In this document: piece by piece, positions 33,961 to 45,166 of the stretch
Numbering within the stretch: position 1 is the stretch's first letter
Layout: each line of letters opens with the position of its first letter
DNA from: Bathymodiolus brooksi
Taxonomy: Eukaryota; Mollusca; Bivalvia; Mytilida; Modiolidae
Assembly: GCA_963680875.1 (NCBI GenBank)
Contig: OY804588.1
Coordinates: forward strand, 78,826,829 to 78,890,828
Direction: 5' to 3'
Length of the DNA stretch: 64,000 nt
The notes under the pieces: generated by a model
Seen by the model: the letters and a program-made list of their open reading frames with translations, nothing else
Told to the model about the DNA's origin: nothing
Database searches by the model: none
Translations under genes and position numbers: made by a program

Positions 33961-35640
33961 AGGATATAGGATAGTATATGCTTCCTGTGTAAATAAGTCC
34001 ATCAACATACTCTGATTAAATAACAAATTCTTTATATATATTTCAAGGTGAAAATGTAGAATGTAGAATGTTACTTAAAGACGTTTGATATTGATTAGTA
34101 GCAGTTATCCAGCAGTACAGCTTATGTAATTCATATTTCATAACTCGAACGTTATTCTAGGGCTTCAATGCTTGTGCCCAGTGTATAAGTTTTATGGACA
34201 AAGATCAGCTGCTGACGCAAAAGCTTCTCAAAACAAGGCTATGTTGCTCTGGGTTTGAAGTCATCGCTACAAACATTCTACTGATTACCGTTAACAGCTT
34301 CATATCAGTCAGAACAATATTAAAGTTTTTGCAAAAGTTATATAATACCGGTAGTTTGTACTTTTTGAAACAATCTGTAGCATTGATATAGGGTCCACGC
34401 CGGTCAGAGAGTCATCTTTTTACTTGTTGAAATAATTCAATATATGATGTTGTATGTTTATAATGTATGCATGCTAAATTGTTCTTGGCTTTGCTTGACC
34501 CTGAAGGGTGTAATTTGCAATAAAGTATATTATAATATGTAATCAATATGTATCTCTGTCCTTAGTGAAAAACATCGAGAACAGTCCCAAGATCCAATCG
34601 GAAAACCGTAGAACCAGAGGCAATATCAATACCCTCAAAACACATATACATGACCACTGACTTTCTTGGATTTGTACTGGCGCTTCAACACAAAGTGGCG
34701 GGGTTAAACTGGATATATAGACCTAAAGCCCTCTTCTTAGTGAAATGATGGCATCATGTAAGTGTCTTCCACACGTGAATGCAATAATCATTAGAACCAG
34801 TTTTTAGAAAGATTGTAATTTCACGTGTTTTATGACTTCATTTAACAGACATTCTATTTTCATATCTGATCTCAAATGTTTACACTTTTCACCTGTGACT
34901 TCTACATAAATACAGAAAAACCTGCTCATGTGGTCACCTCTATTAAGCAGTCACCTGTATTGAATGGTCGCCTTTGTCTTGTCCTGTCATAGAAGATTTC
35001 ATATGAATTGAACCTCTTTTACGAGCTCATCAGTCTTATAAGGTCACGTTTTCTGTCCTAAAGGTGACCTCTTAATACAGACTTGACTGTATATAGGTAT
35101 ATAATTGTACTTACTTACCTGTGTTTATTTGCTGGTTTTTGAATTAATTCAAGAAGCTTATTTATTTTATTCTGTATTTTATTGTGATCTGTTCAATATT
35201 AAATCGTCCTCAATTTGTTGACGCAAATATTCAAATGCTGTTTATTTTCTTTAATTATATTTAGCCATTATTTCTATAAAATATACCATCGAAAGCTTAT
35301 AACATTTTATTTATTTTTTCCTCACGTGGAATTTTTATGTAAATAAACATTTATAGATGTATACAAATTCCCAATGTGTGTGTCTATTTCTCGTGGGGAC
35401 TTCCTATATTCTCTGTACTATGGATGAACCTTCAGAACGGACGTCAATGTTGATATGAGAATATAAGGTCACTTCTTTCCGACGAAATATAACAGGTTCT
35501 ATATATTTTGTTAATGCCAATACAAAATGTATATGAATACCTCAATTTTTTTTTTCATTGACAGAAGGCTTCTATGCCCAACTGAAATTATCTTGATGTT
35601 TATAAAAATATGTTAATATATCTGTATTTCGTTAAAATAT
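33961..35640. other. Gene-free stretch with dispersed repeats
   Basis: 34390-34555 resembles a retroelement 3' end (ttgaccctgaagggtgtaat, ttgcaataaagtatat). 34655-34800 shares blocks with 13625-13765 and 57425-57535 (aaagtggcggggttaa, cttcttagt(g/a)aaatgat, then a gtaagtg or gcaattg block before a ttcca block). 34935-35095 is the second copy of the gtcacctgtatt repeat at 16905-17060. Confidence 0.5.
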
Positions 35641-35679
35641 ACCATCAAAACCAGATTTTTGTCTTTTCAATCTGTTCGC

Positions 35680-35731
35680 TTTAAGCGTACCTGATGAAAG
35701 TTATTCCAGAAACGCGTCGTGCGCACTAAAT
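35680..35731 (+). ncRNA. Hammerhead-like motif (type I geometry)
   Basis: ttaagcgtac | CTGATGA | aagttattcca | GAAA | CGCG | TC | gtgcgcact. Stem I pairs gcgtac with gtgcgc (6 bp including a G-T wobble), extended by ttta/taaa. Stem III would be the minimal A-U, C-G pair with a 2-nt loop, and the predicted cleavage site is after C35718. Stem II is weak (one or two pairs), so the match is structural rather than proof of activity. An inverted relative lies at 35985-36040. Confidence 0.5.
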
Positions 35732-35754
35732 TAGATATCTACGTTGTTTTTACA

Positions 35755-35945
35755 TCATTTATGTGGGTTTGTCTATGGTGTTTAACGCCACTTTCAACAA
35801 TATTTTAGCTATATCGTGGCGGTCAGTATTATTGGTGGAGGAGACCGGAGAACTCGGGGTGGGGGGGGGGACACCGACTTCGAAATTCACTGACAAACAT
35901 TATCACATAATGTTGTATCGAGTGCACCTCGCCATGAAACGGCAA
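35755..35945 (-). mobile_element. Partial SINE (GTGGCGTTAAACACC tail)
   Basis: On the minus strand: core with ctccggtctcctccaccaat, then accgccacgatatagctaaa and the tail ggcgttaaacaccatag. It lies between two inverted hammerhead-like motifs. The tRNA-like head is degenerate. A (G)9 run lies at about 35862-35870. Confidence 0.6.
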
Positions 35946-35984
35946 TATTAATTAAAACTAATATCAAGTCAGTGCCGATCGATA

Positions 35985-36040
35985 ACTAATTTAGTGCGTA
36001 CGACACGTTTCTGCAATAACCTAAATCAGGCAGGCTTGGA
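35985..36040 (-). ncRNA. Hammerhead-like motif, inverted copy
   Basis: Minus strand: gcctgc | CTGATTT | aggttattgca | GAAA | CGTG | TC | gtacgcactaaattag. Compared with 35680-35731, stem I positions change together (T-G becomes T-A, A-T becomes G-T), keeping most pairs. The CTGATGA box is damaged. The 3' flank cactaaattag is shared. Confidence 0.45.
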
Positions 36041-36424
36041 ATGCCAGATACCTTTACAAAAAACACCAAAGTCTTTAGGAGCAAGGTCCTGAACAGATTA
36101 TCAAAACTTGTCTATTCTTGAAGAAGTCAATTCTTCTTTTTAATAATACTTACATTATTAAAACAACCCAATTAAAATTAGATCTTTAATGAATTAATTA
36201 GATTGATTATTCAAGAAAAATGTGAAAACGAATATGTTTTATGTAGGAAACATAGGAAATATAGCAAGGAAAGACAAACAAATATGTGCACCACAACATA
36301 TATGGTAGATTAACCCCGTCACCTTCTGTTGAAGTGCTTGTGCCAAGCCAGGAAAGTGAGCGGGTATGTATTCGTGTTAGAGTTATATATTTTGTCACTT
36401 TCTACGAAATTGATATTTGATTGT

Positions 36425-36505
36425 TGATTTGGTCCGCCATTGGTGGTGGTTATGGTGTTTAGCGCCACTTTCAACAATATTTCAGTTATATTGTAGAGGT
36501 TGTTC
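36425..36505 (-). mobile_element. SINE tail fragment
   Basis: gttatggtgtttagcgccac, then tttcaacaatatttcag and ttatattgta: the 3' end of the SINE family seen at 35755 and 39795. The preceding 36333-36370 has gaagtgcttgtgccaagcca, a motif shared with 19391, 41605, 42266 and 51265. Confidence 0.55.
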
Positions 36506-36892
36506 CGACAGTGTGGCATATTTTGTTGTGTTGTCCTTTTTATGAACAAAGCCTAAATAAGTGTTCAGTAAGTTGTTTGAGTGTTTTATTTATGTGTACT
36601 TTGTGTAACATTACAATCAGTATGGCTTCTATACAAGGTAGTACATTTCAATAAAGTTGAAACACATGTCAGTTCAAATCTTACTGGAAGCTAATCTATG
36701 AATTTTTTTAATGTGTTTGATCATATTGACTGTATTAACTAACTTCAACTAAGCAACTTGGGCACAAGTCCCTAGCTTAAAGAAAGTTCTGAAGGACTGC
36801 TCCATTTTCAGTGTGATTTTTATATGACGAGACATTTTGTTTTGGTGGTACATGCATTATATTTTAGGTCTGTCGTCATCAGTCTGTAGACA

Positions 36893-37115
36893 AAATGGTT
36901 TCCTATCTCATCGGTGGTGTAATGGTTAACATGCTTTGCCTTGAATGTGTTAGATCCACGGGATACAAAGCACCAGTCTGGTCAGACCAAAGACTATACA
37001 ATTGGTATTTGATGCTTTTCTGCTAATCACGCAGCATTAAGGAGGAAGAACAAAGACTGACCGGCTAGGCATCAGAATATTCATTAATGTTCCCGAGTGT
37101 AGCGACATGTTTTCC
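36893..37115 (+). mobile_element. tRNA-derived SINE
   Basis: tRNA-like head with an A-box-like ggtggtgtaatggttaacat. The body has atttgatgcttttctgctaa, cacgcagcattaaggaggaa, gaacaaagactgaccggcta and atcagaatatt. These blocks match my recollection of a bivalve SINE body. The B box is degenerate. Confidence 0.55.
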
Positions 37116-38040
37116 CGCAGACTGTTGTTTTCTTTATTAGACACCAACAATTGTATTAGTGAAAAGGGGGGGGGGCTTGGGGATTTGTTTTATCATATGT
37201 CAGTAGAGAATCAAAATTTTACACATGTCAGGTAGATCAAAAATATTTTCCATACATACATGAGGTAAAAGATACATGCATAAGAGACCTTAAATAATAA
37301 TTGTATGTATAAGGTTACCGGTAAGCAAGAAATGTTTTACATTTTTTTTGCATATAGGATATATTGGGCATGCTTGTTTAGAAAAACTAACAAAATAGGT
37401 AGGAAAGGCACTAAATTTTAGGTACTGGTCGAGGACCAATTATCGCCAACTTGCACGTTATTCGCGAACGCACGCGAATTTTCTGGCCATTTTTTTGCAG
37501 ACGACAATAATAGATGGTGACAAAACAGACATAAAATTCCTACATTTGTATTTTGACTAATTCAAAAGAAATCAGGTAAAACCCCATTAGAAACCATACC
37601 TCTTTATATAAAGTAAAGTCAAGTAAATGGAGGGGAGATGCCAGTCGCTATTATTTACAGAAAAATATAGTAGATTGGTGTTCTAAAGATCGCAAAATAC
37701 TGGTGACACCTTCATTTTTTGTGGTAAGGCCATTTCTTTTTACTTCACTGCTGATTTATATATATTTTCCCGCATCTAAACACAGGGACACGGGTAACTC
37801 CGAGTCCCTGTGATCTAAGATGACGATAATTGGTACTCTACCCTCGCGATTCGTATTAAAATGGATGCTTAAATTAATTGCACTTCCTTTAAGCTAAGAG
37901 GAATACAATATTGTCCAAAGCAACTTGCCATATATGATATATGCCTTTTGTCATCAATTATTATAATATTTTCAGGCGCCATTGGTTTTGACAAGACAGG
38001 TTAATCACGAGTCTACCAAAGTTCCCGTCCCCTAAGTCCG
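37116..38040. other. Gene-free stretch
   Basis: Contains g10 near 37167 and unique-looking sequence. cacagggacacgggtaactc ... gagtccctgtg at 37783-37812 is a short imperfect palindrome. Confidence 0.35.
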
Positions 38041-38045
38041 ACGGG

Positions 38046-38118
38046 TACAAATTTCCGAGTAGTGGTGATGTGCATGGACATACATTTTTATGCATATCAC
38101 CACTACTCGGAAATTTGT
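38046..38118. repeat. Foldback hairpin (73 bp)
   Basis: acaaatttccgagtagtggt ... pairs with ...accactactcggaaatttgt, with a central loop around atggacatacattttta. Confidence 0.9.
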
Positions 38119-38344
38119 ATTTTAAGCAAGCGGTATTCCCGCATTAACTTTTATTTTAATTCCCCCTTTTAAACCTATCAAAATAATAATTGATAAAAAC
38201 AAGGCAAAAACAAAACAAAGATATTTATATTTGATTCTTTTTGTTTTTTATTAATTAAATAATGTTCTAAGAAAAGAAATAGTAAATCAGTCTGACAAAT
38301 AAGAGAGTGACGTTCTTTTTATTCCCTCGCTCGACGATCCTCAT

Positions 38345-38900
38345 GTCCGTTCTTCCGTTCGTCCGTCCGTCCGTCCGTCACACTTGTGGTTTCCGGATAA
38401 TAATTAAAGTACCACTTAATCAAATATTATCAAACTCTAACACAATACTGTAGATCATTTAATACAGGTTAAGTTCGATTACGGTGTATTTCACATTTAC
38501 CGTTCTTGTGCTATGGCCCTTTTTCTCTTATTAAATACGATTTTTTTCGGTTTCCGGAAGATTGTTAAAGTATGGCTCAACCAAGTTCTTTTAAAAACTT
38601 TAACAATGCTGTGGACCATTAAATACAGGTTAAGTTCGATTACGGTGTATTTCACATTTACTGTTCCTGAGTTATGGCCTTTTTTCTTTTAGAAAAATAG
38701 GGACTTTCTATGTTTCCGGATGATATTTAAGGTACGACTTAACCAAATCTGTTCAAATTTAACACAATGCGATGTGCCGTAAAATTCAGATTAATTTCGA
38801 TTATGGTGAAATTGACATTTACCGTTCGTGAATTATGGCCCTTTTTTTCTTAGAAGATAGGGAATTTAATAAAGGTTTATGGATGAAAATAAAAGTAACG
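38345..38900. repeat. (TCCG)n then about 3.3 copies of a roughly 145-bp tandem repeat
   Basis: A short ccgtccgtccgtccgt microsatellite precedes units that each contain a ttccgga start, an attaaagtac-type block, accaaatct or equivalent, aacacaat, then ttcgattacggtgtatttca, catttaccgttc and tatggcc followed by a T-rich run. Units begin near 38391, 38547 and 38716. Confidence 0.8.
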
Positions 38901-39336
38901 ACCAACTAAAAGAAAAATATTTGGAATGCGGGGGTAACTGTGATCACCAGATCAAATTTCTCTAGTTTGTTTTGTATTGGTTTATTGTCTAAATTTGTCT
39001 TATTTCTAACAAATATTTGTATTAAATATTAACACCACGAAACAACACTGAACTTCAAAACTTTTTTGGAAAGAAATAAAACTGTTAATAAATAACTCAT
39101 AAATATAACGACACCAAATATATCAATATGCGAGCAACATGACAAATTGATATAATTATATGTTGGAATATAATACCACTAAATTTAAAACTTAAACGGG
39201 CGAGTGGGTACATACAAATATTTAGCTACCTCTATTATTATGTATCAATTTAGTGATTATTATTGTTTTATTTAGTTCAAGTCGTGTTTGAGAGTACAAT
39301 AATCAACTACAGTTACCTCCCTTATCACATATGTAG

Positions 39337-39522
39337 GTATTCATTGATGTTGGTTTTGTGTTTAACGAAGTATTCATTGATGTTAGTTTTGTATTTACCG
39401 AAGTATTCATTGATGTTAGTTTTGTATTTACCGAAGTATTCATTGATGTTAGTTTTGTATTTAACGAAGTATTCATTGATGTTAGTTTTGTATTTAACGA
39501 AGTATTCATTGATGTTGTTAAA
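39337..39522. repeat. 33-bp minisatellite, 5.5 copies
   Basis: Units start at 39337, 39370, 39403, 39436, 39469 and 39502 (partial) with gtattcattgatgttagttt. Because 33 is a multiple of three, repeats stay open in several frames on both strands; the resulting repetitive peptides are not evidence of a gene. Confidence 0.92.
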
Positions 39523-39794
39523 TCTAAAAGGGTAAAGTTCAAATATGGGAGAACAAAAGTAAACAACGTTCTACAAAATATAACATTAAAAACAAAATAT
39601 CGAGCAACTCGAATCAAACTAAAACAGAAAAATGGCGAGAACAAGTTAATTTTCCATGTGATGATGAGGAGATCCGCGTTGTATTAGACCAACATGTTAA
39701 GTTGGATGTTTACAGCGCTAGATCACTGGATATGGATGTACTTAGCGGAGAAGTAACACATACCCCTTTTATAGTCTTTGAATTTGATTTAATT

Positions 39795-40075
39795 TGAGTT
39801 TTTTGGTATTTTAGCGCCAATTTCAACAATATTTCAGCTATATCATGGCGACCAGTTTTAGTGGTGAAGGAATCTGGAGTACCCGGAGAGAACCACTGAC
39901 AATGGACAAGCAACTGGTAAACATTATCGCTTGTGGCTGAGAGTCGAGTGCACCTTTTTTGTTATTTACAAAGCTGGGCACGAGCCCACGGCGTATTGGT
40001 GATAGGCTTGTATGAGTTGTTAGATCCAAAGACCTAAATCATTAAGCAACCCAGGCCCCTTATAGACTAGATTGA
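39795..40075 (-). mobile_element. tRNA-derived SINE, longest copy
   Basis: On the minus strand from about 40075: tRNA-like head with B-box-like gggctcgtgcccagc (near 39980), then gtgcactcgactctcagcca, a core with ctctccgggtactccagatt and tcaccactaaaactgg, and a tail with atatagctgaaatattgttg and ggcgctaaa. Same family as 13911-14130 and 35755-35945. Confidence 0.62.
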
Positions 40076-40329
40076 CACAGTGGCACCGCAAACCCACGAT
40101 CTACCACACTCAAATCAAACACGATAACAATTACACTACCGATGACATTCAGTCCAACATTATTTCAGTGGACATTAATTTGGAAATATTTCTGTAATAT
40201 TGGTAGCGCATTAATCGTATATTTCAGTCATATTAGTTTATCAATAGTCTTATTTATCTGTGTAACATTTGGATTACGTCAGTCACGATTTTCGGTTACA
40301 TTTTAAACAAATATTTTGTTTCTGGTACA

Positions 40330-40540
40330 TTTGTAGCTTCATATTTTAGAAACATATATGTAATTAGTGATTTACTTGGTAACATTCTGGTAATAATTGT
40401 AATTAAAAATGTGTCTGCAAACGTGTTGTTCTCATTTGTAATTAAGGATTTGCTTGTATACAGTTTAGTGTTATTTGTAACTAAGGATGTGTTTGTATAT
40501 ATTTTAGTGTTATTTGTTATTAAAGGAAGACGCCATGGTC
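40330..40540. repeat. Diverged tandem repeat of about 54 bp
   Basis: Units with a tttgtaa(t/c)taaggat core, then g(t/c)ttgtata and ttagtgtta. About four copies; the last two are the most similar. Confidence 0.7.
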
Positions 40541-40549
40541 TTAACAAGT

Positions 40550-41580
40550 TAGCTTGAAAATTTAAATGACGTTAAATAAAAGACATTTGTGTTAATGGAT
40601 GCTACAAATAGTATACCGTAAGGTAGAATTTGGTCATTGAAGTTGCATGTAGCACCCAATAATGGGGATCATCATTTTTCAGAACTCTTCAATGTGATGA
40701 GACAAAAGACACAGGACGAAGATAAAAAGCATATAAAAATAAAAAAATAAAAAAATACGATAGAAAGTCATGAGGTAAAACAAATAACCCACCATACAAC
40801 ACAGAAGCTAAAATGATGAACACTATAGGTACCACCAAAAGACCGTACGTGAAACCAGATTTTTAGGATGGGTAAGCAGGGCGGATGCAAAAACAAACAA
40901 CAAACAACCAAAAACAAATTCAAAAGCAATACGGGCCACACAAAAAAAACAGTGTCCGAACCATTGTACTTTGGAATTTCCCTGACAATAACTACGTTTG
41001 TCCTAAATGGAATTTCCCTGCACAAGATATACAGGCTATTTTATTTATTCCGTCTCAATTGTTTATACACCGAGAAGACATTTAATATGAGAGATCAATG
41101 AGCATTGTATATTATTGATGTATGTTTGGGACATTGTAGTTGTATGTGTGTGAAGCAAATATCTAGATCTTACAAACAAATGTTAGAGAACATCGAAAGT
41201 GCTATCAAAAATGGAAAATCCAGAGAAACTGGCAACATACATAGGGTACACACGACAAAGACAAACAACTATAGACAAGTTAAAACAAGTAGCATAAATA
41301 AGACATGAGACATAATGAAAACAACTAGGGGTACAGACGAACTATTATATACTCTAACGCTAATAATATACAGTACTTGTTGTCATTGGTTACTTTTCAC
41401 GGACGTCATAACCAATGATTACAAGGGTACTACTTAGAATGGGCCGCCATGTTGAATTCCTCAAATCCAAAAAAATAAATAATTATTGTAATAATATTAA
41501 ATACAAAACACAGTTAACCTAAGAAAACAGTTCAAATAGAGTACAAATAGAGTACAACTAGCCCTAAAACGTCCAATATT
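40550..41580. other. Gene-free stretch
   Basis: AT-rich, with A-rich patches at 40735-40760 and 40890-40950. Short frames here lack recognisable motifs. Confidence 0.35.
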
Positions 41581-42375
41581 TACGCTATGATCTAATGGTG
41601 TTGAAGTGCATGTACCACACCAGGAAAGTGAGAGTTTATTTGTAATAGGGGTAACTATTTTTGCCTCTATCTTCGATTATTTTATGGGATTTCGAAAATG
41701 TGTCAAGTGATTTATTAGTTGTATACCATGTTATACCTGCAAACTGTTTTATACCATGTTTATTCTATGATCTGATGGCGCTGGTACGACGTTGAAGTGT
41801 TTTATACCATGTTTATTCTATGATCTGATGGTGCTGATACGACGTTGAAGTGTTTTATACCATGTTTATTCTATGATCTGATGGTGCTGATACGATGTTG
41901 AAGTGTTTTATACCATGTTTATTCTATGATCTGATGGCGCTGATGCGACGTTGAAGTGTTTTATACCATGTTTATTCTATGATCTGATGGTGCTGATACG
42001 ACGTTGAAGTGTTTTATACCATGTTTATTCTATGATCTGATGGCGCTGATGCGACGTTGAAGTGTTTTATACCATGTTTATTCTATGATCTGATGGCGCT
42101 GATACGACGTTGAAGTGTTTTATACCATGTTTATTCTATGATCTGATGGCGCTGATGCGACGTTGAAGTGTTTTATACCATGTTTATTCTATGATCTGAT
42201 GGCGCTGATGCGACGTTGAAGTGTTTTATACCATGTTTATTCTATGATCTGATGGCGCTGATGCGACGTTGAAGTGCATGTACCACACCAGGAAAGTGAG
42301 AGTTCATATGTAGTAGTGATAGCGATTTTTCCTTCTATCTTCGATTATTCTATGGGATTTCGGAAATGTTCCGAA
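41581..42375. repeat. 53-bp minisatellite with duplicated flanks
   Basis: About ten 53-bp units (41755-42270) of gttttataccatgtttattc tatgatctgatgg cgctgat(a/g)c gacgttgaagt. The sequence gttgaagtgcatgtaccaca ccaggaaagtgagag and the next roughly 70 bp (tctatcttcgattatt, tatgggatttcg) occur on both sides, at 41600-41700 and 42266-42365. The array therefore arose inside, or together with, a duplication of its own host sequence. Confidence 0.9.
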
Positions 42376-43170
42376 AGTGTGGTATTTTTGTTTTTCATTT
42401 TACAGTTGTATTTTTATTACGATTTCTGATTATCTCTTTAGTACATCTACATCTTCAATCTTTTAATCGATGGTCCATGACTATATCTTATATGTAAGTA
42501 TGTGGAGAATCATTGCTAGTATGTTGGTATAAGTTGTGTCTGATCCAATTGTTTTATACCTTAACATTGAACTAAGTTCTATCTAATCTATAAACAGATT
42601 GTTGACATTTCAGATTGATATTGTAGGTCCTGTAATATCAGTCAGACTACAGCAAATGTACAGACCAATGTTGGGAATAATGGTACATTTAACACAGACA
42701 TGCAGACAGTAACCACAAACATTAACGTCTATGACCGTAACCATGGTAATAAAAGTACAATATTCATAAAAAAGCATGAAATGAGTATATACATATGATA
42801 TATTTTACATAAGAATATGTTGTAATTGTTATCGTGGGTTGAATCCCCTGTCGAGTCAGTACAAAGCCATACAAATAGTCTAAGTTGTCTCACCGTTCAA
42901 TTGTAATAGCAAAGACGACTAAGCTCTAAGTCAGGATGATGCGTCAGAATGGAGTCATATTTAATAGAGGATTGTTACTCCGATGAGCTGGAAAGAGTAA
43001 AATTACTCATCATAGTATTGATATCACATAAATCATCATTATCATCTCGTCAGAGGTTTGTGTGTTTTCAACATGATGTAGGTGATAAATTGCTCACTTG
43101 ACGTTGAATTAGCAATCACTCGCTTCAAGTAAAAAAAGATAAAGCAATACCACTTAGATAATGTAGATTA
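42376..43170. other. Gene-free stretch
   Basis: Unique-looking sequence with no recognised motif. Starts with a ctctttagtacatctacatcttcaa piece like the EN-less PLE tail end. Confidence 0.35.
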
Positions 43171-43174
43171 GTAC

Positions 43175-43330
43175 ACAGTGTACATACCATTCCGGAACAC
43201 TTGAGTTTGTAGCGAGTTCGTGGTGCTCAATCATTAGTATAATGTGTATTTGTCGACTGTTATTTGTTGTGTTCTTTTCTTTCGTCCATCGTATTATTTG
43301 ATCTTCTTCAATTTGATAACCCGTGTGATA
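43175..43330 (+). repeat. 3'-tail fragment of EN-less PLE-like family
   Basis: cattccggaacacttgag, gagttcgtggtgctcaatca, gtgtatttgtcgactgttat, ttttctttcgtccatcgtat, cttcttcaatttgataac, then gtgataccttcaaa. The last block seeds the following minisatellite. Confidence 0.6.
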
Positions 43331-43945
43331 CCTTCAAAATGTTTTATACCATGTGATACCTTCAAACTGTTTATACCATGGGATACCTTCAAACTATTCT
43401 ATATCATGTGATACCATCAAACTGTTTTGTACAGTGTAGTATCTTCAAAATGTTGTATACCATGTGATACATTCATACCATGTGATACCTTCAAACTGTT
43501 CTATACCATGCGATGCCTTCATACTGTTTATACCATTTGATACCTTCAAACTATTCTATATCATGTGATACTTTCAACTTGTTTATATCCTGTGATACCT
43601 TCAAACTGTTCTATAGCATGTGATACCTTCAAACTGTTTTATATCACGTGGTCCCTTTAAACTGTTCTATATCATGTGATACCTTCAACTTGTTTATATC
43701 CTTTGATACCTTCAAACTGTTTTATACTATGTGATACCTTCAAACTGTTTTATATCATTTGATACCCTCAAACTGCTTATACCATGTGATACTTTCAAAC
43801 TGTTTGAAACCATGTGATTCCTTCAAACTGTTTTATATCATTTGATACCCTCAAACTGCTTATACCATGTGATACTTTCAAACTGTTTGAAACCATGTGA
43901 TACCTTCAAACTGTGTTATGCCATGTGATACATTCAAACTGCGCA
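43322..43945. repeat. 28-30-bp minisatellite derived from an element tail
   Basis: About 22 imperfect units of cat(g/t)tgataccttcaaactg tttat. Length varies by 1-2 bp per unit. The first unit is continuous with the EN-less PLE tail (gataccttcaaaatgtttta), so the array appears to have expanded from the element's last bases. Confidence 0.85.
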
Positions 43946-44314
43946 TGTCCGAGAGGTAGAAGTGGTGTTTTTCCAAGAGCGAATTTTTTTTTTGAAATAA
44001 TGTGAAAAAAACACTTTTTTCCGAGGTACATAGTATGGCAACACATGGTTATGATATTGTGCTTCGATAGCTCTAGTGAAATATGTGACAATTGTGACAA
44101 TTGTGTGTAAAGAACAATTTTAATTTTGATTATATATACCTGGAGTTGGACATTGTTAAAAGGAACCCGGTGAACACTACTCACGAAATCAAAACAAAAT
44201 CAGGTATTGATAGGTAATATGTCCGCCATTAATTCTGTTTACATCTTGAATACACATTGATTTGTTTGGTGTGGACATTTTAGTTACATTGAAAGTAAAT
44301 TGACAATATATCAG

Positions 44315-45166
44315 ATGTCCAATAATCAATCGACCCCGATACAAAAACGACATATTCGCACTAGCAACCCTACCCCTCCTGAACGAGTAGACATAAAAAA
44401 GGCAAGATCCGAACCTTTCGATTCTCTGTCTGACTCTGAAACCAATTCCTCAAATAATAACGAGATGGCTGACGCGATTGAACTTGTACAACCTCTCTTA
44501 TCACAAAAGATGTCCATAACTGAAGAGGATATTATAAAAATATCCAAAGCAGTTAAGGCTGAAATACTTGCTGATATCAACAAACTCATACATGCAAGAA
44601 CAGAACCATTAGTCCAGAAAATTTAAAAACTGGAAATTGAAAATAAACAATTACAAAAAGACCTTGACGCACTGGAACAGTATGGACGCCGTAGTTTAAT
44701 TAGAATTTCTGGTTTATCCGAGCGTGCGACAGGAGATGAAACAACTACTGCTGTTCGTAAAATAATGTCTGAAATCGACCCAGACCACAAACCAGAAGAC
44801 GTCATCAGATCGCATTGGGTTGGTAAAAGTAGCGGTCCCCAGGTATCGCACAGAAAGCCCAGACAAATAATTGTCCGTCTGTCCGACCCATCAGTTAAAA
44901 TCAGACTAATGAAGTGTCGGAAAAACTTGAAGTCGTCAAGAGACCTTAAGTTTGTCTTCATCAATGAAGATCTAACTCACACTAGAAACAAAATATTTTT
45001 CTTAGCAAGACAACTTCAAAAGAACAAATCCGTAGAACAAGTGTGGACAACAAATGGCAACATTCGCCTGAAAGATAGCCACGGCCGAATATATGAAACG
45101 AACACAATAGATCGATTTCTACAGGTTGCAGTTCAACTAGATCCATCATATACCCTACCCGAATAA
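44315..45166 (+). pseudogene. LINE ORF1 protein, one in-frame stop
   Basis: A 283-codon frame from ATG 44315 (MSNNQSTPIQKRH). It has a Pro/Ser-rich N-terminus, then an acidic-basic helical stretch. After a TAA at 44624-44626 comes a coiled-coil-like KLEIENKQLQKDLDALEQYG and the segment RRSLIRISGLSE, the usual start of the RRM-like nucleic-acid-binding fold of LINE ORF1 proteins. It continues through QIIVRLSDPSVKIRLMKCRK and VFINEDLT, typical of the same fold. The frame is continuous across the stop, so a single substitution (for example from CAA, AAA or GAA) explains it. In the family this protein coats the element RNA. Confidence 0.78.

Noticed and set aside
39303..39687. Three overlapping repetitive proteins on both strands
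   Set aside because: They are forced by a 33-bp minisatellite whose period is a multiple of three.
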